64,000 nt of DNA from Theionarchaea archaeon (lineage in GTDB: Archaea; Methanobacteriota_B; Thermococci; Methanofastidiosales; SZ-28-30): the NCBI GenBank assembly GCA_018992685.1, contig JACVGT010000013.1:1-64000 (forward strand), in the 5' to 3' direction. The position numbers were made by a program, and so were the translations under genes. The notes beneath the pieces were generated by a model. That model was not told the origin of the DNA. It was given only the letters and a program-made list of their open reading frames with translations, and made no database searches. Positions 28,167-36,611 of the stretch are shown one piece after another (the stretch's first letter is position 1; every line of letters begins with the position of its first letter).

Positions 28167-29030
28167 ATGAATCAAACCCACCTTGTCTTCCTCTTTGTGA
28201 TCATAACTGCAGCGGCTGCAGTGGTCGCTATCTATACCGGGTACGCAGTGCCAGGATTTCTGGCAGCGGGAGTATCCTGTGCCCTGCTCATTGCTGCTAC
28301 AGTATATGATCGGCAGACGTCAAGACTTGAAGACAACATCATGAAGACAGGATTGATCCAGCAGTACCTCATTTCCAACTTCACTGTAGACCAATCCACT
28401 ATCCACTACCTCAAGAGACTGCTTAAAGAGGATTACAACCTCGACGTTACTGATAACCAATTGACTTCCGCAATACAGAAAGAACAAACCAGAAGAGAGA
28501 TAGAGTTGGAAGAAGAAGAATTCACAGACTTCAAGAATAAATTCTCTATTGGAAAGAGACCTGAAAGCCTGGAAGAATACATCAGGCAGTTTGTCTCTGT
28601 ATTTGGAAGAGGCTCAGTCCGCAATGTATACTACCTTAGGAAGCTGCTGGATGAGAACGATGTCAGCTATACCGAAAGAGAAGGGTTTGAAGACAAAATT
28701 ATTGCAGTGAAAAACTTGATTGAAGAGGAAATTGAGAGGAGAGGTGGGTCCCCCAGGAAAGAAGATCAAATGACCGTCAGTGTCTGTCCCAACTGTGGAA
28801 ATGAATATCCAAAAGTGCTGCTCTTCTGTCCTTTCTGTGAGGAAGGGACCGCCAAACAGTCAGAACCTGTTGGAGAGATAGTCTACTGTCCCCGCTGCAG
28901 CAGGCCCATGGTTCGCTCTATTTTGAAGAAGGAAGGCACCTTCGTCAAAGGGTATCAGTGCCGGAATCTAAAGTGTCTTCATGAAGTGACCTATGAGGAA
29001 GCCCACAATACCCAGAGAAGCATAGGGTAA
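28167..29030 (+). CDS. Membrane protein with C-terminal double zinc ribbon
   Basis: 287 residues. Two transmembrane helices at about 5-50, a charged helical middle (110-205), then a zinc ribbon CPNCGNEYPKVLLFCPFC (208-226) and a second Cys set CPRCSRP ... CRNLKCLHEV (245-280). The family is not recognised; zinc ribbons suggest protein or nucleic-acid contacts at the membrane. ATG 28167 is 26 nt from a TATA centre (28137-28146), so the frame extension to 28104 is rejected. Its last 63 bp overlap the convergent presenilin gene. Confidence 0.72.
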   Translation: MNQTHLVFLFVIITAAAAVVAIYTGYAVPGFLAAGVSCALLIAATVYDRQTSRLEDNIMKTGLIQQYLISNFTVDQSTIHYLKRLLKEDYNLDVTDNQLTSAIQKEQTRREIELEEEEFTDFKNKFSIGKRPESLEEYIRQFVSVFGRGSVRNVYYLRKLLDENDVSYTEREGFEDKIIAVKNLIEEEIERRGGSPRKEDQMTVSVCPNCGNEYPKVLLFCPFCEEGTAKQSEPVGEIVYCPRCSRPMVRSILKKEGTFVKGYQCRNLKCLHEVTYEEAHNTQRSIG

Positions 29031-29723
29031 TGCAGGAGCTTCTGTTTTTCTGGTGGCGAGGAGCAATCCCGACAGTGAGAAAATCGAGGTGAGGACTGCC
29101 TCGAAAGCACTGTGATTGAAGAAGACAGATACCACCAGGATGGAAGGGAGAATAATATCTGCACTGCCGAGGACAAATGTCTCATCTTTGGTGTCAAACG
29201 TGAAAATTTGGGAACCTCCTCGCTTGTACACATCTTCTGCTATCACCTGCATGTGCTTCGTCTTCCTTACTGCCAACACATCATACACGGAAAGGAGTGC
29301 TAGAAAGATGATCACAGGCCAAACGGCCAGTGACACACCAAGCAGAGCAGCAATGCCTGTGGCAAGGATGACGACGCTGACTCTCTTAAACTGGGGAACG
29401 GTGTATCGGAGAACGGCTGCTATACCTGCTATAGCCAGTGATATGTAGAAATTGATGAAAACTGATAGAATGATTGCAGTCAAGACAAACAATCCCACAT
29501 ACTCAGTGAAATAGTAGAGCAGAAAACTGAGTTTGAATTTGATTAAGAGCAGGACCAACAGACTGCCAATGATAACCATAGCAAAGAGGAATAGTGAGGT
29601 GGAGGGACGATCCCCTGATTCTATGAGTACAACATCTGCAACCCAGAATTTCCTGGCCACCACAATGGCCAGGGCCTGCACGATAAGGTAGTTTGCGGTC
29701 AAATAGTATCTGAAGAGGTTCAT
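28968..29723 (-). CDS. Presenilin/signal-peptide-peptidase homologue (A22 aspartyl protease)
   Basis: 251 residues, about nine transmembrane helices. The three presenilin-type motifs are present in order: YD in LLSVYDVLAV, a G-x-x-D motif in FVLGSADIILPS (the usual GxGD reads GSAD), and PALPY near the C terminus. Such intramembrane proteases cut transmembrane peptides, for example signal-peptide remnants. TATA at 29753-29763; ATG 29723 chosen, with a GTG at 29732 as alternative. Converges on and overlaps the zinc-ribbon gene by 63 bp. Confidence 0.82.
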   Translation of the reverse strand: MNLFRYYLTANYLIVQALAIVVARKFWVADVVLIESGDRPSTSLFLFAMVIIGSLLVLLLIKFKLSFLLYYFTEYVGLFVLTAIILSVFINFYISLAIAGIAAVLRYTVPQFKRVSVVILATGIAALLGVSLAVWPVIIFLALLSVYDVLAVRKTKHMQVIAEDVYKRGGSQIFTFDTKDETFVLGSADIILPSILVVSVFFNHSAFEAVLTSIFSLSGLLLATRKTEAPALPYASLGIVGFLIGHFMKTL

Positions 29724-29978
29724 GTAAATCACTAGACAGAGTTTCTTTGGTTAGTATATAAGAGTTATGATGGACGATGGCTCTTATTGGATCCAGTGCA
29801 GCATTTCTCCTTTTTCCCTTTTCGAACCCGAGGAGGATTGGTGACATAAAAAGACTACGAAACAGTACAGATGCGAGCCTCGGCGGAGAGTAAGTGAGGT
29901 AGAATAAACGGGCATTGTGAATCCAACAAGCTTAAATCGTAAAGATCATAAGAGAAGACACTTAAAGAAGGTGCTGAT

Positions 29979-31985
29979 ATGGAAACCTCTATTGAAAAAA
30001 AAGATGCTCCCTCTTGCAGATTCATGGCGAAGTGTAAAGCACGTTCAGACGTGCTTCTCTTTGTACTGATAATGCTTGCTGTTCTTTTCTTTCTGGAAAC
30101 AAGCCGGGAACTCCTTGGTGCCACCTACAACATGAATTTGACCACGTTCTCAATCAACAGTTCGGTCATAGTGATCTTGCTGTTCTTCTCACCTGTCTTG
30201 TTCTTTTTCAAGCCTCAACCGCTGAGAATACCCTTGTTGATGGCAGGCGCAGGATTGCTCTTGGGTCTTGCTCGGCTCCTGATGGCATGTAGCCTACCTG
30301 TTGAAAGCTATCTGGTTTGTAATGCCATTGCTGTGGGAAGTGGTGGAATCTTCTTTACTGCTTTGATTCTTGAGAGTAGAAATCACTTCACATCTCTTGA
30401 GGCTGCACTTGCAGCTGCTTCTGGAGTGAGCATTGATGTGGTCTCTCGTATCTTGGGGAATACATTCGCCGTTACACTGTATGGGGTTACTGCTCACGAT
30501 ACAGTGTCTGCGGTTCTTACCGTGGTTCTGGTTGCACTATTCCTCCTGGCCCTGGCAGGCTGGTACTGTATTGCCAGAGTATCTCCCTCCAAAGAAGAAC
30601 CCTCTCAGTTCAGACTCTCTTCCGGAGTCTTCCTGGGCTTCGGCATGGGTGCCCTCGCTTTTCTGGTTGTAGGATTTCTCTTGTATCCCAATACAGTCGC
30701 TCGATGGGTTGGAGGGAACTATACAGAAATTGCTGCACTGGAGGCTGCTGCCCTTGCTGCTTTCCTGGCAGTGTCTCTAACCCCGTACCGAAAACATCTT
30801 CTCACCAATCACGCCCTCACTCTGGGAGGTCTTCTGATTGGTATTGCTGCATTGTCCATGGCATACTTGAGTGCGCCTCTGGTTGTTGCCGGGCTGACTG
30901 CTCTCGGTGTATTCTTCCTTCCTGCCCAAGTAGAAGGGATCGTAAGACACTTCTCTCAGAAAAAAGCAACTTCCAAGCAAATCGCCCTTGTAATGCTTCT
31001 TGGGGCTTTTGTTTTTGTGATTCTTATCTTCCTCTCCGTGTTTTCACTTACCTGGGCATTTGTGGGATTGAGTTTTCTCAGAGATCAAGGAAGGACGATC
31101 ATTCTCTGTGCAGTTCTACTCTTCCTGATATTCACCCCAATACCGAGATACGGCCACCTGAAATTTGAACCTTTTGCAGCCCCCACGAACCCGTTCTTTG
31201 TGGCAAGCATTGCAGTCCTTGTTCTGATAGGCGGGCTTGCAGGAGCTTTTGGTTACACTGTGGCTCCTCCTTCATCTCAAGAGGGCACTTTGACTGTGAT
31301 GACCTATAACTTACACCAGGGGTACAGCATGGACGGCAGGATCGATCCCTGGCAGATATTGGAACCGATTCAGGATGTATCTCCAGATATTCTTGTTTTA
31401 CAAGAATCCGATATGAACAGAGTATCCAGTACCAATGTGGACATCGTGCAGTGGTTATCCTGTCAACTGGACATGTATTACTATTTTGGTCCTTCTACGG
31501 GAGATCAGATTTATGGGGTCTCTATTCTATCCAGGTTCCCCTTATCCAACATGGTGACCTACTTTATGCCCAGCATTGAAGATCAGAGAGTACTGGTCCG
31601 AGCTGACATCCAGTGGTCGAGTGCTACCCTGTCTATTTACGCTGTGCACATGGGGCTGAGTGAAGAAGACCGCACAGCTCAGATTGCTTTCATACTGAAC
31701 ATTCTGAACCAGAATAAGAATCCTGCACTCTTGATGGGAGATACAAATTCTGTGCCCGATTCCCCACAGATAGTGAAGATAACCTGTGAGCTGAAGGATG
31801 CCTGGGTTGCTGCAGGTAATTCGCCCCTGGATCCTGCTGGAAATACCTTTGATTCTTTAGAACTGAATAAGCGAATTGATTACATACTTATCTCCCCACA
31901 CTTGAGGGCTGCCAGCTGCCATGTTGTTCGAGGAGTCTATGGATCTGATCACATACCCGTCTGGGCTGAGATTACCTGGGAATAA
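29979..31985 (+). CDS. Polytopic membrane protein fused to an EEP phosphodiesterase domain
   Basis: 668 residues. The first 430 or so carry about 12 transmembrane helices; the last 235 are an endonuclease/exonuclease/phosphatase domain: TYNLHQG (Asn), LQESD (Glu), AVHMGLS (His), LMGDTNSVPDS (Asp-Asn), RIDYILIS and the terminal SDHIPVWAEI (Asp-His). All key residues are present. Fusion of a polytopic domain to EEP resembles eukaryotic CWH43, which acts on lipid anchors, so a membrane-lipid phosphodiesterase role is plausible but unproven. SD aaggtg before the ATG. Confidence 0.8.
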   Translation: METSIEKKDAPSCRFMAKCKARSDVLLFVLIMLAVLFFLETSRELLGATYNMNLTTFSINSSVIVILLFFSPVLFFFKPQPLRIPLLMAGAGLLLGLARLLMACSLPVESYLVCNAIAVGSGGIFFTALILESRNHFTSLEAALAAASGVSIDVVSRILGNTFAVTLYGVTAHDTVSAVLTVVLVALFLLALAGWYCIARVSPSKEEPSQFRLSSGVFLGFGMGALAFLVVGFLLYPNTVARWVGGNYTEIAALEAAALAAFLAVSLTPYRKHLLTNHALTLGGLLIGIAALSMAYLSAPLVVAGLTALGVFFLPAQVEGIVRHFSQKKATSKQIALVMLLGAFVFVILIFLSVFSLTWAFVGLSFLRDQGRTIILCAVLLFLIFTPIPRYGHLKFEPFAAPTNPFFVASIAVLVLIGGLAGAFGYTVAPPSSQEGTLTVMTYNLHQGYSMDGRIDPWQILEPIQDVSPDILVLQESDMNRVSSTNVDIVQWLSCQLDMYYYFGPSTGDQIYGVSILSRFPLSNMVTYFMPSIEDQRVLVRADIQWSSATLSIYAVHMGLSEEDRTAQIAFILNILNQNKNPALLMGDTNSVPDSPQIVKITCELKDAWVAAGNSPLDPAGNTFDSLELNKRIDYILISPHLRAASCHVVRGVYGSDHIPVWAEITWE

Positions 31986-31986
31986 C

Positions 31987-32020
31987 CTTTTTCTTTTCAT
32001 TTCTTTTCTTTGGCTTTTTC
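31987..32020 (+). terminator. T-rich terminator
   Basis: Five T3-T5 runs separated by single C or CAT follow the stop codon of the membrane-EEP gene. Confidence 0.45.
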
Positions 32021-32180
32021 AACCCAGTCTTCATTTCTCTTTCCTTTTTCTCTCTGGTAATTGATAGTGACACAGCTTGATGGAGAGCAAATAGACCTCA
32101 ACTCCAACACTCTTTTGCTTTCTGCCGTGCACGAATTTCCCACGTACGCTTTCAAGGCAGAGAACCTTCCAGAGAAAAGT

Positions 32181-32190
32181 ATTATAACTC
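32181..32190 (+). promoter_or_regulatory. TATA box of the sirtuin gene
   Basis: The box attataactc is centred about 25 nt before ATG 32209, so the transcript is leaderless. Confidence 0.55.
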
Positions 32191-32208
32191 ATCAGCAGAA
32201 CGTCACAC

Positions 32209-33000
32209 ATGGATACATCTTCTCTCCAGAACCTTGCCACTGCAATCAAGAAATCATCACGAATTGTCTCTCTTACGGGAGCTGGCATCTCTGTCGCTTC
32301 TGGCATTCCGGATTTCAGGTCGGAAGGAGGATTGTGGACCCGGTACGATCCTTCTCTGTATGCATCCTATTCAAAGTTCGTTGAAGACCCTTCCTACTTC
32401 TGGGAGATGCACATAGAGACCATGCGCCTCATTGACAGAGCCCGGCCCAATCCAGCCCACAGGGCGCTGGCCGATCTGGAAGAATTAGGTCTCCTCAAGG
32501 GAGTCATCACTCAGAATATTGACGGACTGCACCAGGATGCAGGAACCAGCACCGTTTACGAGCTCCACGGCACCAATAAGACCAGTTCCTGTATCATTTG
32601 CAGAAGACAATATCCCACAAAAGAGATTGCTGACCACATCTTCTCCTTCCAGAAGGAAGATCTCATCAGAAAAATGCGGAGGGGAAATGAAATTCCGGCC
32701 TGCGATTGTGGCGGATGGATAAAGCCAGACGTTATCCTGTTCGGCGAGAAAATGTCACATGAGGTTGCTGTCGCTGCGCAAGAGCTTGCGTCTTCCTGTG
32801 ACCTTCTCTTGGTAGTGGGAACGAGTCTGCAGGTTCAGCCCGCTGCGTCCCTTCCCTTCGCCACCAAGCACAACGGAGGCGCAATAGCCTTCATCAACAG
32901 AGAGCCCACCTTCTTGAACAGAATCGCCGACCACGTATTTCTGGGAAAGGCAGAAGAAATCCTGCCTGAACTAGTCAACATGCTGAATGCCGCTACCTGA
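32209..33000 (+). CDS. cobB: Sir2-family NAD-dependent deacylase
   Basis: 263 residues. GAGISVASGIPDFRS binds NAD, TQNIDGLHQDAG holds the NID and HQ residues, YELHG contains the catalytic His, and Cys pairs CIIC and CDC form the zinc site; VVGTSLQVQPAASLP completes the Rossmann fold. It removes acetyl or other acyl groups from lysines. The 3' end overlaps the convergent aIF2B-like gene by 8 bp. Confidence 0.93.
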   Translation: MDTSSLQNLATAIKKSSRIVSLTGAGISVASGIPDFRSEGGLWTRYDPSLYASYSKFVEDPSYFWEMHIETMRLIDRARPNPAHRALADLEELGLLKGVITQNIDGLHQDAGTSTVYELHGTNKTSSCIICRRQYPTKEIADHIFSFQKEDLIRKMRRGNEIPACDCGGWIKPDVILFGEKMSHEVAVAAQELASSCDLLLVVGTSLQVQPAASLPFATKHNGGAIAFINREPTFLNRIADHVFLGKAEEILPELVNMLNAAT

Positions 33001-33811
33001 GTGCAGATCTCACCTTTTCCGGGGTCAGAATTCCATACTCTGTGATAAATCCTCTAAAATACTTGAGAGGAGTTCCATCAAAGTAGTAGTTTTTCACTCG
33101 AATGTTCTCATGTTTTTCAACAAGGACTTCATCTGGGTCTCTTTCTTCAATGGTAACATTCCGCCTGGTAAACTTGCTGGTAGAACATGCTACATATGTG
33201 GGGTAACACTTCGCTAGCAATTTTGTGCCAATCTTGTTGATAACATAATCAGGGGTGACTGAGTCCGCACCCACCAAGACAAAATCTGGGTTGAACAGGG
33301 AGGCAGCAGCGTCCACGATGAAAATCACCTCTATGCCTTTGGCAGCTAGCGACTCCGCCAGTAATTTCCCCTCGTAGTTTGGTCTACTCTCTGTGACAAT
33401 CAGGTAAAATGGATTCTCCTTATATGCATGGACTAAGATCTTTTCCACTGTAGAGCTTCTGCTGTGGGCTAACACTGTGGCCCCTTTCCTGATAAGGGAG
33501 CTCCCATGCTGTACGATGATTTCTTCTGCTTTTTTCAGCAATTGAACCCTTTCTCTGGTGGTGGCTCTGACACGTTCCAGTGCTTCCTGCAGAGTTTTCC
33601 CTTCCACAGCTGCATCCAGGACATGAAAAAGCTCGTTTTGAAGAGAAACCATACTCCGGTGAGCATCCGAAATCTTGGAGCACTGTTCTTCAATGAGGCG
33701 GAGGAACTGCTCTCGTGATGTGAACTCTCTTTCAGTGAATCTAAATAAATGGACAAGGGCTTTTTCAGTCAGTACCGCAGCTCCAGATACGTTGTCCTCT
33801 TCAATGCTCAT
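32993..33811 (-). CDS. eIF2B alpha/beta/delta-family protein
   Basis: 272 residues. The C-terminal Rossmann-like half has the family pattern: VLAHSRSSTVEKIL, VTESRPNYEGKLLAESL, FVLVGADSVTPDYVINKIGT. In archaea these are called aIF2B or ribose-1,5-bisphosphate isomerase; this one is shorter than R15P isomerases (about 320 residues), and no AMP-phosphorylase or archaeal RuBisCO is in the window, so the precise role is open. TATA at 33829-33838 on minus is about 25 nt from the ATG, leaderless. Confidence 0.8.
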   Translation of the reverse strand: MSIEEDNVSGAAVLTEKALVHLFRFTEREFTSREQFLRLIEEQCSKISDAHRSMVSLQNELFHVLDAAVEGKTLQEALERVRATTRERVQLLKKAEEIIVQHGSSLIRKGATVLAHSRSSTVEKILVHAYKENPFYLIVTESRPNYEGKLLAESLAAKGIEVIFIVDAAASLFNPDFVLVGADSVTPDYVINKIGTKLLAKCYPTYVACSTSKFTRRNVTIEERDPDEVLVEKHENIRVKNYYFDGTPLKYFRGFITEYGILTPEKVRSALR

Positions 33812-33960
33812 GCATAAAGGTTCTTTTCATTGTATAAGAGGGTTTGGTTTCCGTTCATGGAATCGAACTCAGACTCAGTGCGATCCTCTTTCAACGTACA
33901 CGGATACATGGAAAGAGCCCCATGCATCCTGAGAACTGGACCAAATTGCTGATAACAAAA

Positions 33961-33970
33961 CACATATAAA
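33961..33970 (+). promoter_or_regulatory. TATA box of the bacillithiol operon
   Basis: The box cacatataaa is centred 26 nt before ATG 33992, the first of four overlapping or touching genes. It is the only clear plus-strand promoter for bshC-bshB-bshA. Confidence 0.6.
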
Positions 33971-33991
33971 CCTGAGCTGACATCGTAGTCC

Positions 33992-34441
33992 ATGGCAGAC
34001 ATTATCGTCAACAGGAAGAGCTTCAAGCAACTTCCCAGAATGACCAGGGACTTCATGAAGCGGGCTTCTTCAGAAATCGATATCATAACCCGCTCTTTTA
34101 CCTGGGCAGATGATGAGACTCTGGAAACCATGTACGCTCTGATAAACAAAGGTGTTAGGATTAACATTGTGGGAAAATATGGAGATGAATCGAAAGAAAT
34201 CATTAAGCAGCTGATAAAGCTTGGTGCCACAGTAAAGCTTCACGAATTCGCTGGTGAAGCCCGTTTCATGATCATTGATGAGAAAGAAGTCGTTTTCGCC
34301 ATCAGAGAACCTCTCACTCCAACAGAACGGCACTATGTTGGTATCTTGATGAAGGATGAATCCACCGCACGAACAGTAAAACAGTACGTTTTTGATGCAA
34401 TATTCAAGGAGGCTGAGGAAGCATCCTATGTTGTCTCTTGA
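33992..34441 (+). CDS. Degenerate PLD-like domain protein, first gene of the bsh operon
   Basis: 149 residues with the fold pattern of one phospholipase-D half (DIITRSFTWADDETLETMY, then INKGVRINIVGKYGDE). The HxKx4D catalytic motif is replaced by Glu89-x-Arg91-x4-Asp96 (GEARFMIIDEKEV), so it is unlikely to be a PLD enzyme. Similar inactive PLD-like domains serve as effector domains in TrmB-type regulators. It overlaps bshC by 14 bp, so its function is probably tied to bacillithiol. Leaderless start. Confidence 0.65.
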   Translation: MADIIVNRKSFKQLPRMTRDFMKRASSEIDIITRSFTWADDETLETMYALINKGVRINIVGKYGDESKEIIKQLIKLGATVKLHEFAGEARFMIIDEKEVVFAIREPLTPTERHYVGILMKDESTARTVKQYVFDAIFKEAEEASYVVS

Positions 34442-35948
34442 TCCTCGCCTTTACCTTTCAGGACTTCCCCTGGATTACTTCACCAACTTTTGCAAAGTTG
34501 CCTCCTATTTCTCTGCAGACTACCATACGATAATGTCAAAGAAAAGTGCTATATCTGATGAGGTTATTTCCTCCATTGAATCTTATAATAGAGAGATAGG
34601 AGCAAGTTCCCTCGTCTTTGAGAATATCGCCCGGTTGCAGGAGAACTCTCCCGTGGTGACCGGACAGCAGCCCTGCTTACTGACAGGACCATTGTTCGTC
34701 GTTTACAAGGCACTGACGGCAGTACTCCTGGCAGAAAAGCATGGGACGGTGCCCATATTCTGGAACGCCTCAGAGGATGATGATGCAGTCGAGGTAAACC
34801 ACATCTGGGTTCACAATACAAAGCTTGAAGAAATCTCCATTTCCCTTGAGTCAGGACCTTTCTTCACTTCAGATATCAGTCCTCAAGAGAAGACCCATGT
34901 AATCACCATGCTCAGAGAGTTGACACCCCCAACCGAGTTCCGCGAACCTGTTCTGGACATGATCAGTGCAAGTTCGGAAAGGTTTTCTCAGATGTTCTCT
35001 CAGCTCCTATCGACTTTGTGCAGCGAGTACGGACTTATCATGGTGGAACCACATCTTTTCTATGAACATGCTATTCCTCTCTATGAACAACTGATCACTC
35101 ATCCCTTGAGAGCCACAGCACTGGTGAATGAAGCGGGCAACCACCTTGAAGACATGGGATATAAAAGACAGGTGCACAAGCCAGCAGAGATGTGCAGTTT
35201 CTTCATTCTTGAACGTGGACACCGACATTCAGTAACCTTTGATGGAGTATTCCATGTGGAAGATGAATCGTTCACGACTCCAGAAATGCTGGCCTACCTA
35301 TATGATCATCCAGGACAGGTTATTTCGTCAGTGATCTCCAGGCCGCTCGTCCAGGACTTCCTCTTATCAACGGCGGCGTACTGTGCTGGACCAGGCGAGG
35401 TATCATATTTCGCCCAGATGAAACGCGTGTACGAGTTCTTCAAGGTCAAAGAACCTGCCATCGTGCCCAGGCTTGGAGCAACTCTCATGGAGCCCAAGGT
35501 GCGCAAAGTGCTGGAAAAGTACGCATTAGAGGTTTCTGAACTTAGAGAGCCGGAAAAGGTATTGAAATCAATAGTAAAGGAGAATATCGAAGAATTCTTT
35601 GATGTACAGAAGAAAGAGGTTTTTCAGATCATGGGAGGTATCCAGGAGTACATCACACAGGTAGACGAGAGTCTGAAAAGAACTGGGGCAGCCATGACAA
35701 ATCACATTCTGCAGGACCTCAAGAGGTTGGAAGACAAGACAGCCTCTGCTCTCAAGAAAAAAAACGAAATTGTACTGCAGCAGATAATGAAAGCCTCTTC
35801 CAACACATTTCCCAATAATGCTCTCCAGGAAAGGATGCTCAACATATTCCAGTATATAATCCGGTATGACACTGTCGTAGAAGCAATATACGAATCATTC
35901 CGTCACGCGGTTCCAGGAGAACACCTCATACTCCCCCTTGGTGATTGA
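34428..35948 (+). CDS. bshC: Bacillithiol synthase (cysteine-adding enzyme) BshC
   Basis: 506 residues. BshC is thought to join cysteine to GlcN-malate, the last step of bacillithiol synthesis. Family landmarks: VTGQQPCLLTGPLFVVYKAL near 78-97, VPIFWNASEDDDAVEVNHIW near 110-130, SRPLVQDFLLSTAAYCAGPGE with a predicted nucleotide-binding core, a coiled-coil insert near 390-450, and the terminal LQERMLNIFQYIIRY. I choose ATG 34428 (MLSLDPRLYLSGLPLDYF, SD aaggagg/gagga upstream) within the end of the PLD-like gene; the frame opens at 34392. The stop touches the bshB start (TGAATG). Confidence 0.88.
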   Translation: MLSLDPRLYLSGLPLDYFTNFCKVASYFSADYHTIMSKKSAISDEVISSIESYNREIGASSLVFENIARLQENSPVVTGQQPCLLTGPLFVVYKALTAVLLAEKHGTVPIFWNASEDDDAVEVNHIWVHNTKLEEISISLESGPFFTSDISPQEKTHVITMLRELTPPTEFREPVLDMISASSERFSQMFSQLLSTLCSEYGLIMVEPHLFYEHAIPLYEQLITHPLRATALVNEAGNHLEDMGYKRQVHKPAEMCSFFILERGHRHSVTFDGVFHVEDESFTTPEMLAYLYDHPGQVISSVISRPLVQDFLLSTAAYCAGPGEVSYFAQMKRVYEFFKVKEPAIVPRLGATLMEPKVRKVLEKYALEVSELREPEKVLKSIVKENIEEFFDVQKKEVFQIMGGIQEYITQVDESLKRTGAAMTNHILQDLKRLEDKTASALKKKNEIVLQQIMKASSNTFPNNALQERMLNIFQYIIRYDTVVEAIYESFRHAVPGEHLILPLGD

Positions 35949-36611
35949 ATGGATGTCCTTGCATTTTCACCTCATCCCGATGATGCCGAATTGGGAACTG
36001 GCGGCTTCCTCTTAGAGATGCGAAAAAAAGGGTATACCACAGGAATTGTGGATCTAACAGCTGGAGAACTGAGCAGCGCTGCCACTGCTGAAATCAGGGC
36101 GGCAGAATCAGAGGAAGCTTCTCGCCTTCTGGATCTAGAAGTCAGGGAAACCATGAACTTCAGAGACGGCAGCCTTACAGATTCATTTGACTCCCGGTTA
36201 CAGGTGGCAGAAATCATCAGAAGGTATAAGCCCCGGGTTGTGTTGGCGCCATACCACGAAGACCGTCATCCTGACCATGTGGCCTGTTCTCTCACGGTAA
36301 AGTCTGCTGTCCTCTATGCACGCCTCAAGAAACTCGGAGAACCACATTACCTCACCCACCTCTACTATTACATGCTGAATACTCCTTTTGCACCAACCTT
36401 CATCATGGATATATCTCATTCCTTCGAAAAGAAGATGGAAGTCCTTTCATGTTATAGATCTCAATTCGGGGCAGAGATTCCCCTTCTCAAAGACTACATA
36501 CCGCACGCACGGACAAAGGCCTCCTACTATGGATCATTGGTCTCTGTGGCATATGGTGAACCCTTTGGGATAGAAGGATTTTTAAAAGTAAGTGACCCTG
36601 TTAATCCATGA
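35949..36611 (+). CDS. bshB: GlcNAc-malate deacetylase BshB (LmbE family)
   Basis: 220 residues, LmbE/PIG-L fold. It would remove the acetyl group of GlcNAc-malate, step two of bacillithiol synthesis. The zinc and catalytic residues appear in SPHPDDAELGTGG (His9, Asp11, Asp12) and HPDH at 107-110. DYIPHARTKASYYG near the C terminus matches BshB1-type enzymes. Its ATG directly follows the bshC stop and its TGA overlaps the bshA ATG (ATGA), so the three are translationally coupled. Confidence 0.9.
   Translation: MDVLAFSPHPDDAELGTGGFLLEMRKKGYTTGIVDLTAGELSSAATAEIRAAESEEASRLLDLEVRETMNFRDGSLTDSFDSRLQVAEIIRRYKPRVVLAPYHEDRHPDHVACSLTVKSAVLYARLKKLGEPHYLTHLYYYMLNTPFAPTFIMDISHSFEKKMEVLSCYRSQFGAEIPLLKDYIPHARTKASYYGSLVSVAYGEPFGIEGFLKVSDPVNP

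Noticed and set aside
29815..29845. tRNA T-arm-like tttcgaacccg
   Set aside because: No acceptor, D or anticodon arms could be assembled around it.
32031..32306. 91-codon minus-strand frame before the sirtuin gene
   Set aside because: It covers the sirtuin promoter and start and lacks SD or TATA of its own.
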